Of a stretch of 38,488 bases of DNA, positions 10,246 to 18,484 are shown piece by piece. The stretch lies in the IMG/VR virus record IMGVR_UViG_3300032291_002116, positions 1-38,488 of that record; one strand, given 5' to 3'. Position 1 is the stretch's first letter; every line of letters starts with the position of its first letter. A program made the position numbers and the translations under genes. Below the pieces are notes generated by a model. The model had not been told where the DNA came from and searched no databases. It worked only from the letters and a program-made list of their open reading frames with translations. The DNA is from a virus.

Positions 10246-11310
10246 ATGTCATACAAAGCTTTAGACCCCCAAGATTTTCTAGTAAGTGCTGATTCAATAA
10301 CAGCACCATGTTGGACTAATTATTCAAACCCAATAACAACCCTATATACCTCTTCTGTACAAACATCAGGAACATCAGGTAATTATTACTTAAATGTATA
10401 TAGCACTAACCCATCAACAGATTCTTCCGCTGAAATCCAATTTAATATTGCTTATGGGAATAAAGATGGATATGGATCATTATTATATGATGCTGGTATA
10501 AACGGATTATCTCCCACTAGAACAATATACGGTCAATTCCGTAATTTAATATATGGTGATGAAAATACACAATTCTCATTTTCAACTGTTGCTCCTTTAC
10601 AACAAGATTTTTACGCAATCACAGTTGACAGAGCAAGATTTAAAGAATCATTATTCCCAGGAACATTAACTTTAACATTATATTCTGCCTCTCAACAAAT
10701 TACATTAACAGATGATAGTTTAACTACTTCCACAGTTTCTTATTGTGATGCTGGGAGAGTATTTAATATTATTTCTGGAAGTGCTGGGGTGGCGACTACA
10801 CGTAATGCTTTAGGAGCTATAAACACAGGTATGACTATCTCTGGATCATACGGTTTATTCTTACCAGACATTGGGACCATTATATTAAACGCTCCAGCTT
10901 TAGATTTACCATTCGCTAGTGGTGGTATTGCTTTAACTACAAGACGCAATTCTAATACTATGGATTCTAATCCATTACGTTTATTTTCAACTGGAAGTGG
11001 AACAAGAGGATTAACTACAGGATCTATAACAAGTAGTTTTTCATTAAATAGTAATGAAACAGTTACCTCTGATTTTGTATTTTGTAGAGCAAGAAATGCT
11101 GAGTTTAACTACACTGAAAATCCAAGTTTTATATCAGGTAGTACAGGAGCTGTATTATATGATTTATTCATTAATAGTCCAACTACTTATATTACAACAG
11201 TAGGAATGTATAATAATTCAAATGAATTATTAGCGGTAGCTAAATTGTCTAAACCACTTAAGAAAGATTTTACAAAAGAGGCATTAATACGTGTTAAATT
11301 AGATTTTTAA
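10246..11310 (+). CDS. Tail structural protein, paralogue A
   Basis: A 354-residue protein opening MSYKALDPQDFLVSADSITA. Its last 75 residues (AEFNYTENPSFISGSTGAVL, then YITTVGMYNNSNELLAVAKL) are clearly related to the end of the next gene's product, while the middles differ. Many Ser/Thr/Gly residues and GSxG-type turns suggest a beta-rich virion protein. It sits 16 bases after the previous gene and 3 bases before its partner, so the two are almost certainly co-transcribed. The shared C-terminal domain may be an assembly or attachment domain; its precise role is unknown. Confidence 0.6.
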   Translation: MSYKALDPQDFLVSADSITAPCWTNYSNPITTLYTSSVQTSGTSGNYYLNVYSTNPSTDSSAEIQFNIAYGNKDGYGSLLYDAGINGLSPTRTIYGQFRNLIYGDENTQFSFSTVAPLQQDFYAITVDRARFKESLFPGTLTLTLYSASQQITLTDDSLTTSTVSYCDAGRVFNIISGSAGVATTRNALGAINTGMTISGSYGLFLPDIGTIILNAPALDLPFASGGIALTTRRNSNTMDSNPLRLFSTGSGTRGLTTGSITSSFSLNSNETVTSDFVFCRARNAEFNYTENPSFISGSTGAVLYDLFINSPTTYITTVGMYNNSNELLAVAKLSKPLKKDFTKEALIRVKLDF

Positions 11311-11313
11311 TGA

Positions 11314-12279
11314 ATGAGTGCTTACAAACAATTTTTAAGCACGGATGTTATTGTAGCACCGTTAGTTGTTAACAAAAGTTTTTCTTTTGAAGGCACTGCA
11401 TCTTTAAATAATAACGGGATTTTAAGATTAGTAGGGCAAGACATTAATAAATCTTCTTCGACTTTCTTTAACTCAGCTTCTATAGTACCTAGTAGTAGCT
11501 CAATCACATTAGGTGGATTATATAATTCTATAAAACAATTATATTATACTAACTATATTCCTAATCCAATTAGTGGTTCACCTTATATTACTGATTTTAA
11601 TAATCAAGTAGTAGAAGATGATTCTTTAACTAATGTATATAGTAGATTTTATAATTATGAATCTACAACATTATTTCAAACGAACTCATTAGGATATACT
11701 TCTAATTATGGTTATATTAGATATCTTAGTACTGGTGTGTATGTATTACCTATCCCTAGAGATTTATTTGGAGATTATATTAACCCAAATACTCTTCGTA
11801 TAAAGTTTCCCACAGATACAGGTGCGTCTACTTATTATGATTTTTATGATAATGGGGAAGGAATATTAATTTCTTCTCCAAATATATATGATGTTAATTA
11901 TACTCCTATAGGTATTGTTAATTATACTCATGGTATAATCTCAATTTCTCCTACAATATCAACTCCATCAATTGATGAAGCATGGTATGGAAACAATTTT
12001 ACTTGTAGTTTCCAAAGTTCAAGAACAATATATGAAACTCAATACAAATGTACTATTAGACCTGATGAATTTAACTTTAGCCTAAATCCATCTTTAATAT
12101 CAGGTTCTACAGATGGTACAGTTTATAATTTTGTAACAAGTTCATATTTTAGTCCATATGTCACAACAGTTGGATTCTATAATGAGGCACAAGAATTATT
12201 AATGGTGGCTAAATTAGGTCAACCCCTCCCAACAAGTGCAACAACTGACACAACAATATTAGTTAATATAGATAAATAA
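11314..12279 (+). CDS. Tail structural protein, paralogue B
   Basis: A 321-residue protein beginning MSAYKQFLSTDVIVAPLVVN. Its C-terminal region (DEFNFSLNPSLISGSTDGTV, then YVTTVGFYNEAQELLMVAKL) matches the corresponding part of the upstream protein, including the TTVG-YN-ELL-VAKL core. The N-terminal two thirds differ, apart from a similar opening. This looks like gene duplication with replacement of the exposed part. It starts 3 bases after the stop of paralogue A. It is probably a virion component; nothing enzymatic is visible. Confidence 0.6.
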   Translation: MSAYKQFLSTDVIVAPLVVNKSFSFEGTASLNNNGILRLVGQDINKSSSTFFNSASIVPSSSSITLGGLYNSIKQLYYTNYIPNPISGSPYITDFNNQVVEDDSLTNVYSRFYNYESTTLFQTNSLGYTSNYGYIRYLSTGVYVLPIPRDLFGDYINPNTLRIKFPTDTGASTYYDFYDNGEGILISSPNIYDVNYTPIGIVNYTHGIISISPTISTPSIDEAWYGNNFTCSFQSSRTIYETQYKCTIRPDEFNFSLNPSLISGSTDGTVYNFVTSSYFSPYVTTVGFYNEAQELLMVAKLGQPLPTSATTDTTILVNIDK

Positions 12280-12283
12280 GATT

Positions 12284-12751
12284 ATGATAAATTGGTTATA
12301 TAAAGGTAATAGAATTGAAAATATAGAAGATTTTGGTAAACAAACTCCATTTGGATTTGTCTATCTTATTTCTAATACTATTGATGGTAGAATATACATT
12401 GGTAAAAAATTCCTACAACATAAAAAGACTAAAAAATTAGGTAAGAAAGCCATAGCTGAGCAAACTGGTCCTGGCCGTAAGAAAACTAAAGAAGTTTCAT
12501 ACGCTGAATCAGATTGGCAAACATATTGGGGTAGTTGTAAACCATTATTAGAAGATGTAAAACACTTAGGTGAAGATAAATTCTATAGAGAAATACTAGA
12601 CCTAGCATGGTCATCAAAACATCTGTCATATCTTGAGGCTAAATACCAATTCAAAACAGACGTCTTAGAAACAAATAGCTATAACGATAACATACAAGCA
12701 AGATATTATAGAAAAGACTTGGCAGTCCCAAGTTCTATTGATATATTGTAA
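12284..12751 (+). CDS. SegE-like GIY-YIG family protein
   Basis: A 155-residue protein. The core GFVYLISNTIDGRIYIGKKF (residues about 24-43) fits the two strands of a GIY-YIG nuclease fold, with Y/I-G in the second strand. A conserved acidic helix follows (SYLEAKYQFKTDVLETNSYN, starting about residue 114). The overall pattern, including the YWGS segment, resembles the SegE-type GIY-YIG family of T4-like phages. Members are freestanding homing-type or junction-type endonucleases. It sits between tail genes and the primase gene with only 2-4 base gaps, so it is well integrated here. It lacks the NUMOD modules of the two other GIY-YIG genes in the window, which may mean a resident role rather than a mobile one. 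Confidence 0.65.
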   Translation: MINWLYKGNRIENIEDFGKQTPFGFVYLISNTIDGRIYIGKKFLQHKKTKKLGKKAIAEQTGPGRKKTKEVSYAESDWQTYWGSCKPLLEDVKHLGEDKFYREILDLAWSSKHLSYLEAKYQFKTDVLETNSYNDNIQARYYRKDLAVPSSIDIL

Positions 12752-12753
12752 GT

Positions 12754-13683
12754 ATGGTAAATCAAGCTTTAGTAGCTACAATAAATTCTGTTTTAGGCAC
12801 TGGTAAATCTACCTCTAAAGGTAATTTTGCCTACCACTGTCCATTCTGTAATCACCATAAACCTAAACTTGAAGTTAATCTATCTGAAAATGAGAAAGGT
12901 GAACATCCATGGCATTGTTGGGTGTGTGATAAAAGAGGTAAAAACTTAGTTAAACTATTTAAGTTAATAGAGGCAACTGCTGAAAAAATAAATGAACTAA
13001 AATCACTAGTAAAATACACATCAGGTGTAGAAACAGTAGTAGTTGATAAAAAAGTAGAATTACCTAAAGAATTTAAACCACTGTCAAACCAATATAATAG
13101 CATTGCATATAAGCACGCTATCAGCTATTTAAAACGCAGACAAGTTACATCTAACGACATTATTAAATACAACATAGGTTATTGTGAATCTGGCAAGTAT
13201 AACAACTGTATTGTAATACCATCATATGATAAGGATGGAATCTTAAATTATTTTACTGCTCGTAGTTTTGATAAAAACTCATCTATAAAATATAAAAACC
13301 CAGATGTATCTCGCGATATAATACCGTTTGAGTTGTTTATTAACTGGAATATACCAATTATATTATGTGAGGGACCATTTGACGCACTAGCTATTAAACG
13401 CAATGTTATCCCACTGTTAGGCAAAAATATTCAACAAAATTTAAGAAAAAAATTAGTTACTTCTAAAGTACAAAAAATATATATAGCATTAGATAAAGAT
13501 GCTATTAAACAAGCTCTATCATTCTGTGAAGAGCTAATCAATGAAGGTAAAGAGGTATATTTGGTAGATATGCAAGATAAAGATCCTGGTGAGATGGGAT
13601 TTGAAAATTTTACAAATCTAATCCAACATACTGTTCCATTAACATTCTCAAGTTTATTTGAGAAAAAACTCCAATTAGTATGA
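12754..13683 (+). CDS. DNA primase, zinc ribbon plus Toprim
   Basis: A 309-residue protein, close in length to T4 gp61. The zinc ribbon is visible as C29-P-F-C32 and C55-W-V-C58, used for template recognition by CHC2-type and related primases. The Toprim catalytic core shows the acidic residue E206 (ILCEGPFDALAIKR) and the D247-K-D249 pair (IYIALDKDAIKQA), which bind the catalytic metals. Such primases make RNA primers for lagging-strand synthesis with a hexameric helicase; no helicase gene is in the window. The stop codon overlaps the start of the nuclease gene (ATGA at 13680), coupling the two. Its place directly after tail genes is unusual compared with T4. Confidence 0.85.
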   Translation: MVNQALVATINSVLGTGKSTSKGNFAYHCPFCNHHKPKLEVNLSENEKGEHPWHCWVCDKRGKNLVKLFKLIEATAEKINELKSLVKYTSGVETVVVDKKVELPKEFKPLSNQYNSIAYKHAISYLKRRQVTSNDIIKYNIGYCESGKYNNCIVIPSYDKDGILNYFTARSFDKNSSIKYKNPDVSRDIIPFELFINWNIPIILCEGPFDALAIKRNVIPLLGKNIQQNLRKKLVTSKVQKIYIALDKDAIKQALSFCEELINEGKEVYLVDMQDKDPGEMGFENFTNLIQHTVPLTFSSLFEKKLQLV

Positions 13684-14450
13684 GCAAAATAAAGCACTCG
13701 TATAAACGTATATTAGAAATTTCTGATGACCATAAACAAATAACATTACCAGATTCTAGATATTATAGAAGAAATAGTGATTATTATCCATCTGTTACTT
13801 ATGTGTTAGGTACTTATCCTAAAGGTAAACATTTTGAAGATTGGTTAAAGAAAGTAGGCTACGCGTCAGAATATATAGTTAAGAAAGCAGCTGAAGATGG
13901 TACTCAAACTCATGAAATGATTGAGGAATACTTAAATGGTGAAGAATTAACATTTTTAAATTCATATGGTGTACCACAATATGATCCAAATGTTTGGATT
14001 ATGTTCTTACGTTTTGTAGATTTTTGGGAAATATACAAACCTAAATTAATAGAAACTGAAGTACACTTATTCTCAGATGAATTAAAAGTAGCAGGTACAT
14101 GTGACTTAGTTTGTGAGATTGATGGTAAATTATGGATTATTGACTTTAAGACATCTAACCATTTACAAACAGTATATGAATTGCAAACAGCTGTTTACAA
14201 ACAATGTTACAAAGAATGTTATGGTTTAGAAGCTGATCACGCTGCTGTGTTATGGTTGAAATCATCTAAACGTAAGGCTAGTAAAGAGAAAATGCAAGGT
14301 AAAGGATGGGAAATAGCTGAATCGGAACGTACATTTGAAGAAAATTTAGAAATATTTAAAACGGTACGTAAGTTATTTGATCTTGAGAATCCTAAATCGG
14401 CACCTGTGTTTGAGTCGTTTAGAACTACCGCAAAACGAGAAGACTTGTAA
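13680..14450 (+). CDS. RecB/Cas4-like PD-(D/E)XK nuclease
   Basis: A 256-residue protein with the ordered motifs of RecB-type nucleases: a conserved acidic strand (ETEVHLFSDELKVAGTC), D142 in GTCDLVCEIDGK, then D155-F-K157 in LWIIDFKTS as the D-x-K catalytic pair, and a YELQTAVYKQ helix matching the Q/Y motif. These nucleases degrade or process DNA ends in recombination and replication. It is coupled to the primase by a 4-base overlap, which suggests work in the same DNA-metabolism step. There is no iron-sulfur cysteine cluster of the Cas4/AddB type, so it is probably a plain metal-dependent exonuclease. Confidence 0.8.
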   Translation: MSKIKHSYKRILEISDDHKQITLPDSRYYRRNSDYYPSVTYVLGTYPKGKHFEDWLKKVGYASEYIVKKAAEDGTQTHEMIEEYLNGEELTFLNSYGVPQYDPNVWIMFLRFVDFWEIYKPKLIETEVHLFSDELKVAGTCDLVCEIDGKLWIIDFKTSNHLQTVYELQTAVYKQCYKECYGLEADHAAVLWLKSSKRKASKEKMQGKGWEIAESERTFEENLEIFKTVRKLFDLENPKSAPVFESFRTTAKREDL

Positions 14451-14460
14451 TATTTATGAT
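14450..14460 (+). promoter_or_regulatory. ATATTTATGAT box after nuclease gene
   Basis: One-mismatch copy of the recurring box, overlapping the nuclease stop codon. It precedes a hairpin and the start of the kinase run at 14503. Role inferred. Confidence 0.35.
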
Positions 14461-14499
14461 AAAGGTTTGGCTTCGCCAAATCTCTTTATTATATTTAGC
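14461..14499 (+). repeat. Dispersed intergenic repeat, copy 1
   Basis: Hairpin plus T-rich stretch plus TATATTTAGC tail, shared with 30484-30521 with a few changes, some of which keep the stem paired. Both copies sit just upstream of a new gene group. Confidence 0.6.
14464..14482 (+). terminator. Hairpin, copy 1 of a repeated intergenic element
   Basis: GGTTTGGC (14464-14471), loop TTC, GCCAAATC (14475-14482), then a T-rich tract and ATATTTAGC. Nearly the same element occurs at 30483. It could end transcription of the DNA-metabolism genes while the following ATATTTA starts the next unit. Confidence 0.5.
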
Positions 14500-14502
14500 A
14501 AG

Positions 14503-15300
14503 ATGATAAAACTAACTGACTTACTAAAAGAAGTACAAACTAAACCAAAAGCCATAATAATGGCTGGAGGAGCATCAGTAGGTAAATCAACAATCCTAAA
14601 AACAATTGATTCTCAATTAAAGGGATTTGAAAACTTAAATGCAGACAAATATGTAGAAGATAAAGATTCACCAATGTTTGGTAATTTATCTGCTGCCTCA
14701 TCTCAAATAAGAAAACAAGACTTACCTAACGCTATAGCGGCTAAACGTAATTTAATTTACGATACCACAGCATCTAATCTATCTACTCTTCAACCAACAT
14801 TAGACATGTTAAATGAAGGTGGATATGATACAATGATGATAATGGTTTATGCTCATCCAATAGTATCATTTTTAAGAAACTATAAGCGTGAACGTAAAGT
14901 GCCAGCAGCTGGTGTTTTAGGTACTTGGGCCAATGTTTACAATTTGTTAGATGAGTATAAAAATATATTCGGAGACAATTTTATTTTAGTAAATACACCA
15001 TCAGGCCCAGAAGAAGAAGGAGAAATTGCTAATTTTGAAAAAGCATATCAAGATGGTACTTTAAAAGAATATTTTGATAACTTATTATCTACAGGTCAAT
15101 TTACTTCATCATTTAGAAAAGATGATACTGAGTTATCACCTGAAGAAAAAGCTAAACGAGAAAAATCAAGAGAAAAAACAAAACAACAACTTTATCAAAA
15201 CATTGATAAAATAGCTAATACTTACGGGGATATTCAATCTAAATTGAATCCTATAGATAGTAAACAATTACCTACTGTTGTTAATAATTTTATTAAATGA
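14503..15300 (+). CDS. P-loop kinase, zeta-toxin-like, with capsid-targeting-like N-terminus
   Basis: A 265-residue protein from the ATG at 14503. I prefer this to the in-frame ATG at 14377, which would run through the upstream gene and the hairpin. Walker A is G22-GASVGKST30, followed by NLNADKYVED, a zeta-toxin/polynucleotide-kinase-like substrate region, and a lid-like region with RNYKRERKVP. The fold suggests phosphoryl transfer to a nucleotide, sugar-nucleotide or similar small molecule; the substrate is unknown. The first ten residues, MIKLTDLLKE, closely match the starts of other genes here and end in L-K-E, resembling a T4-type head-targeting peptide with a prohead-protease site. The stop overlaps the next start (ATGA). 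The C-terminal 60 residues are charged helix. Confidence 0.7.
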   Translation: MIKLTDLLKEVQTKPKAIIMAGGASVGKSTILKTIDSQLKGFENLNADKYVEDKDSPMFGNLSAASSQIRKQDLPNAIAAKRNLIYDTTASNLSTLQPTLDMLNEGGYDTMMIMVYAHPIVSFLRNYKRERKVPAAGVLGTWANVYNLLDEYKNIFGDNFILVNTPSGPEEEGEIANFEKAYQDGTLKEYFDNLLSTGQFTSSFRKDDTELSPEEKAKREKSREKTKQQLYQNIDKIANTYGDIQSKLNPIDSKQLPTVVNNFIK

Positions 15301-16940
15301 ACTCATTAGTTAAATCACTTATATTACCATTTTTAACTGAAGTTGATTCTTTAGGTGAAGGAAAAACTGTAGGTTTGTTTGGTGGTGGGTTTCAACCACC
15401 TACTAAGGGTCATTTTGAAGTAGTTAAAAAAGCTATAGAAAAATATAACCCAAACAAATTTATTATATTTGTTGGAACAGGAGGCGGAAGATCAGATATT
15501 ACCCAGGACCAATCATTAGCAATTTGGGACATATATAAAAAGTATCTACCAGATAATGTTGAAATTATAGCTTCACCTAATCCAGTATCTTCAATCTATA
15601 GATACGCTAAAGAACATCCATTTGAGGATGTTAAATGGTTTTTAGGATCTAGACAAGGTAGTAACCAAGATTTTGAAGATTTTTATAAACGCTCTAAAGC
15701 AGTAGATACTCGTGACAATCTAGAGGCAATTAATATTGTTACTACTAATGATGTTAGTGGTACTAAAGCTAGACAAGTATTGGTTGATAAAGAATCATTA
15801 TTTAATTACCTACCAGGTGAATTAGAATCTGAAGAACAAGAAAAAGTATATAGTATACTTAACCCAATGTCTGAAGGTGAAGAAATAACAACTTGGGTTG
15901 AAGAAGAAATAGATAATGAAGATTTAGATATAGATACAACAGGAGTATTAGATGATACTGATATAGTCATATCTAAACATGTTAAAGATAGAGCAAAAGA
16001 AAGAAATATTAGTACTAATGATATTGAATTGTTTTTTCAACATCTAAAACAAGATTCTGAAGCTAATGATGAACTTGAAATAGATTTACAATATAATAAT
16101 GCTGTTGCATCTGATCTTAATAAAACCAAATCAAAGCCTAATCCAACAAATATTAACATTCCACTTTCAAAGATTAAAAATAATCAAACTGTAGCTGCTA
16201 CTATAATGAAAGGTAAAAACTTTATACCTAATAGTGCTAGAGAACCTAAAATAGTTTTTGAAAAAGTTGTAGGTGATAGTATAGTTTGTGATGGTTGTGG
16301 TTGGACTTGGAAAATAAAAGATGGCGGTGATGATTTATTTATGTGTCATAAATGTGGACACGATAATACACCTGAAGGAATAAATAATTTCTTTGAACCC
16401 ATTCAAGACAAACAATTAGACTTAAACATATCATCAGAACCTACTAGAGTAGATTACTATAAAGATTATTATAAGAATCTATCACCACCAGATTTTAAAA
16501 TTGACAAAGATAAAGATAAAATAGTAATATCTAATATTAGTAAAAAAGGTCTAGAACATAATGTTGATTTTATAGAAAAGTTAGTATCATTAACAGAATA
16601 CATGATGGAACATATCAATATTGAACCATTACCAGATGTTAATTTTGTTGAAGATGATACTAAGAACGCTGATGATTTCTTCGGCAAAACAGCGTATTAT
16701 AACCCAAATGACAAGTCAATCACGTTATACACACTAAAACGCCATCCTAAAGATGTATTGCGCTCTTTCGCACACGAAATGGTACATCATAAACAAAATC
16801 TTGAAGGAAAATTACAAAATATAGAAGGACATAATATAAATGAAGACGATTATTTAAAGGAATTAGAACGTGAAGCATATGAGTATGGTAATGGTCTATT
16901 ATTTAGAGGTTGGGAAAATTCAATAAAGGGAAATGATTAA
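15297..16940 (+). CDS. Nucleotidyltransferase / zinc-ribbon / metallopeptidase fusion
   Basis: A 547-residue protein with at least three parts. Residues 24-185 are a cytidylyltransferase-like (NMN adenylyltransferase-type) domain: G29-GGFQPPTKGH39 is the HxGH-type nucleotide-binding motif and V153-SGTKAR159 matches the C-terminal ISSTxxR signature. Residues about 331-357 hold a zinc ribbon (C331-DGC334 and CHKCGHDN). The C-terminal part has a zincin motif, H493-EMVHH498 within SFAHEMVHHKQNLEG, followed by a Glu-rich helix. The N-terminus MNSLVKSLILPFLTE ends in L-T-E like a head-targeting peptide. It overlaps the genes on both sides by 4 and 8 bases. The substrates of both enzyme domains are unknown; NAD-related chemistry is a guess from the fold. 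Confidence 0.75.
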   Translation: MNSLVKSLILPFLTEVDSLGEGKTVGLFGGGFQPPTKGHFEVVKKAIEKYNPNKFIIFVGTGGGRSDITQDQSLAIWDIYKKYLPDNVEIIASPNPVSSIYRYAKEHPFEDVKWFLGSRQGSNQDFEDFYKRSKAVDTRDNLEAINIVTTNDVSGTKARQVLVDKESLFNYLPGELESEEQEKVYSILNPMSEGEEITTWVEEEIDNEDLDIDTTGVLDDTDIVISKHVKDRAKERNISTNDIELFFQHLKQDSEANDELEIDLQYNNAVASDLNKTKSKPNPTNINIPLSKIKNNQTVAATIMKGKNFIPNSAREPKIVFEKVVGDSIVCDGCGWTWKIKDGGDDLFMCHKCGHDNTPEGINNFFEPIQDKQLDLNISSEPTRVDYYKDYYKNLSPPDFKIDKDKDKIVISNISKKGLEHNVDFIEKLVSLTEYMMEHINIEPLPDVNFVEDDTKNADDFFGKTAYYNPNDKSITLYTLKRHPKDVLRSFAHEMVHHKQNLEGKLQNIEGHNINEDDYLKELEREAYEYGNGLLFRGWENSIKGND

Positions 16941-17433
16941 ATTAAAAGAGTTATTAGAAGAAGTTGAAAGTGACAAGTATACTATATATTGTGATTTAGA
17001 TGGTGTATTAGTTGATTTTGAAAAAGGTTATGAGGAAGCAACAGGTAAACCAATATCTACAGCGGGTGAAGGAGCTGAATTTTGGGAACCAATACATAAA
17101 ATGGGAGCCTCATTTTGGATTAAATTAAAATGGTTACCTGATGGACAAACATTATGGAATTATATTAAACCATTTAACCCAACAATACTATCGGCACCTT
17201 CACAAGAAGAGTCATCTAGAATAGGTAAACGAGTATGGAAGAAAAATAACTTACCTGATGCTAAAATGATTTTAACACCAGCTAAGTTTAAACAAAAATA
17301 TGCTGGGGAGAATAAAATACTTATTGATGATATGGAAAAAAACATACAACAATGGAGAGATAAAGGTGGAATAGGAATATTACATACATCAGCCGCAGAT
17401 ACAATTAAACAATTAAAAGAACTAGGACTATGA
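16933..17433 (+). CDS. HAD-family phosphatase (5'-nucleotidase-like)
   Basis: A 166-residue protein. D21-L-D23-G24-V in YTIYCDLDGVLVDFEKG is HAD motif I (nucleophile and acid/base aspartates). TILSAPSQEE fits motif II, an early lysine of RIGKRVWKKNN motif III, and KILIDDMEKNIQQW motif IV. The size and the substrate-side helix pattern resemble small 5'(3')-deoxyribonucleotidase-like HAD proteins common in phages. The first ten residues, MIKLKELLEE, are nearly the same as the start of the kinase gene (MIKLTDLLKE) and end in L-E-E, consistent with head targeting and cleavage. It starts inside the end of the fusion gene and its stop overlaps the next start, so the four genes are translationally coupled. 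Confidence 0.75.
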   Translation: MIKLKELLEEVESDKYTIYCDLDGVLVDFEKGYEEATGKPISTAGEGAEFWEPIHKMGASFWIKLKWLPDGQTLWNYIKPFNPTILSAPSQEESSRIGKRVWKKNNLPDAKMILTPAKFKQKYAGENKILIDDMEKNIQQWRDKGGIGILHTSAADTIKQLKELGL

Positions 17434-17885
17434 AATACAGTTTAGTAAGAATAATGGAAAATGAAGATGAAGCAACATTTTCAATTAATAAACAAACCAA
17501 TGATCTATTATTGACTCCAATTGGTTCAACTGTTGATAAAGTAAAAGAAGCAATTAAGAATCCTAAGAATTATGAAAAACTATTTGCTAAAATCTCTAAA
17601 TCAGCTTTAGAAGATTATTTTGGCCCACAAAATCCGGCTAAAAGAAAATCATTAGAAAAACAAAGAGGAGAAGCATTCCCAACAAAAACAGCTGCTGAGA
17701 TAAATAAATTTAAAGAAAAATTAGCAAATCCAAATAAATTTAATTTTGAAGTTGAAGGTGAATCTTTAAGATTTCCACAATCTAAAAATACACTTACTCT
17801 AGTTCAAATGGAAAACGATCTAAAAATGATTTTAGATAGTGCTAAAATAAAATGCAATATAGAAAAAGTTCCATCAAAATCATAA
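17430..17885 (+). CDS. Small unknown protein in the coupled run
   Basis: A 151-residue protein with no recognised family. It begins MKYSLVRIMENEDEATF, which has the short hydrophobic N-terminal pattern of its neighbours but a weaker I-x-x-E end. The body is Lys-rich (KVKEAIKNPKNYEKLFAKIS, then AEINKFKEKLANPNKF) and helical, ending with a small mixed region. There are no cysteines beyond one near the end, no membrane segment and no enzyme motif. The start overlaps the HAD gene stop (ATGA). It is probably functionally tied to the kinase, fusion and HAD proteins. Confidence 0.6.
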   Translation: MKYSLVRIMENEDEATFSINKQTNDLLLTPIGSTVDKVKEAIKNPKNYEKLFAKISKSALEDYFGPQNPAKRKSLEKQRGEAFPTKTAAEINKFKEKLANPNKFNFEVEGESLRFPQSKNTLTLVQMENDLKMILDSAKIKCNIEKVPSKS

Positions 17886-17888
17886 GTT

Positions 17889-18458
17889 ATGGCTGAAAAT
17901 GTTTTGAAAAAAGAATTTAAGGAAAAAGATGTACAACGTCTTCGTAATCTTATACAAGGTAAATATGGTGAAAAAAATACTATAAGTACTGGTTATACTA
18001 AACAACATGAACATCATGAAGAAGGTGATGTATGGGAAGAAGATGATCGTACTTGGACTATCAAAAATGGTGTTAAGCAAAATATCACTAAACTAGACGC
18101 TGCTAAAAAAGAAATTAACTTACCATTATTTTGCCCATGTTGTAGTAATGTAATGAAACCCCATCTAGATAAACGTTTTTACTTACAATATAAAAGATGC
18201 TTTAATTGCCAGGTAGATTTTGAGCATAGTCTTAGACAAAAAGGATTACTTGAGGAATATGAAAAATTCATAGGCAACTCAGATATTGATGGTATGATCC
18301 ATGATTTTAACATTTGGATTGATGAAGAAATGAATACTAAAACTGAGTCATATATAACTGAAGCAGGTGATATGGAACGTTGGTCTGGTAATGCTAAACA
18401 AAAACTTCTTGAGAGTAAAGAAGAAACCATTAAATATCTTGAGAGCTTGAAAAAATAG
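17889..18458 (+). CDS. Zinc-finger protein, unknown function
   Basis: A 189-residue protein starting 3 bases after the previous stop. The central zinc-binding region has C82-P-C-C85 and C104-F-N-C107, spaced like a zinc ribbon. A His/Glu-rich segment lies before it (TKQHEHHEEGDVWEEDDRTW, starting about residue 37). The C-terminal half is helical (LEEYEKFIGNSDIDGMIHDF). It could bind nucleic acid or act in virion assembly; nothing decides between these. It ends with TAG, one of the few in the window, and is followed by a strong box for the next gene. Confidence 0.6.
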   Translation: MAENVLKKEFKEKDVQRLRNLIQGKYGEKNTISTGYTKQHEHHEEGDVWEEDDRTWTIKNGVKQNITKLDAAKKEINLPLFCPCCSNVMKPHLDKRFYLQYKRCFNCQVDFEHSLRQKGLLEEYEKFIGNSDIDGMIHDFNIWIDEEMNTKTESYITEAGDMERWSGNAKQKLLESKEETIKYLESLKK

Positions 18459-18461
18459 CCG

Positions 18462-18472
18462 ATATTTATAAT
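18462..18472 (+). promoter_or_regulatory. ATATTTATAAT box, 12 nt before start codon
   Basis: Exact copy of the recurring box with an A/T-only leader to the ATG at 18485. Promoter role inferred. Confidence 0.5.
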
Positions 18473-18484
18473 TAAAAATTAAAC

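Noticed and set aside
14377-14502. Longer N-terminus for the P-loop kinase
   Set aside because: It would run through the end of the nuclease gene and the intergenic hairpin, and would hide the MIKLTDLLKE start shared with other genes.
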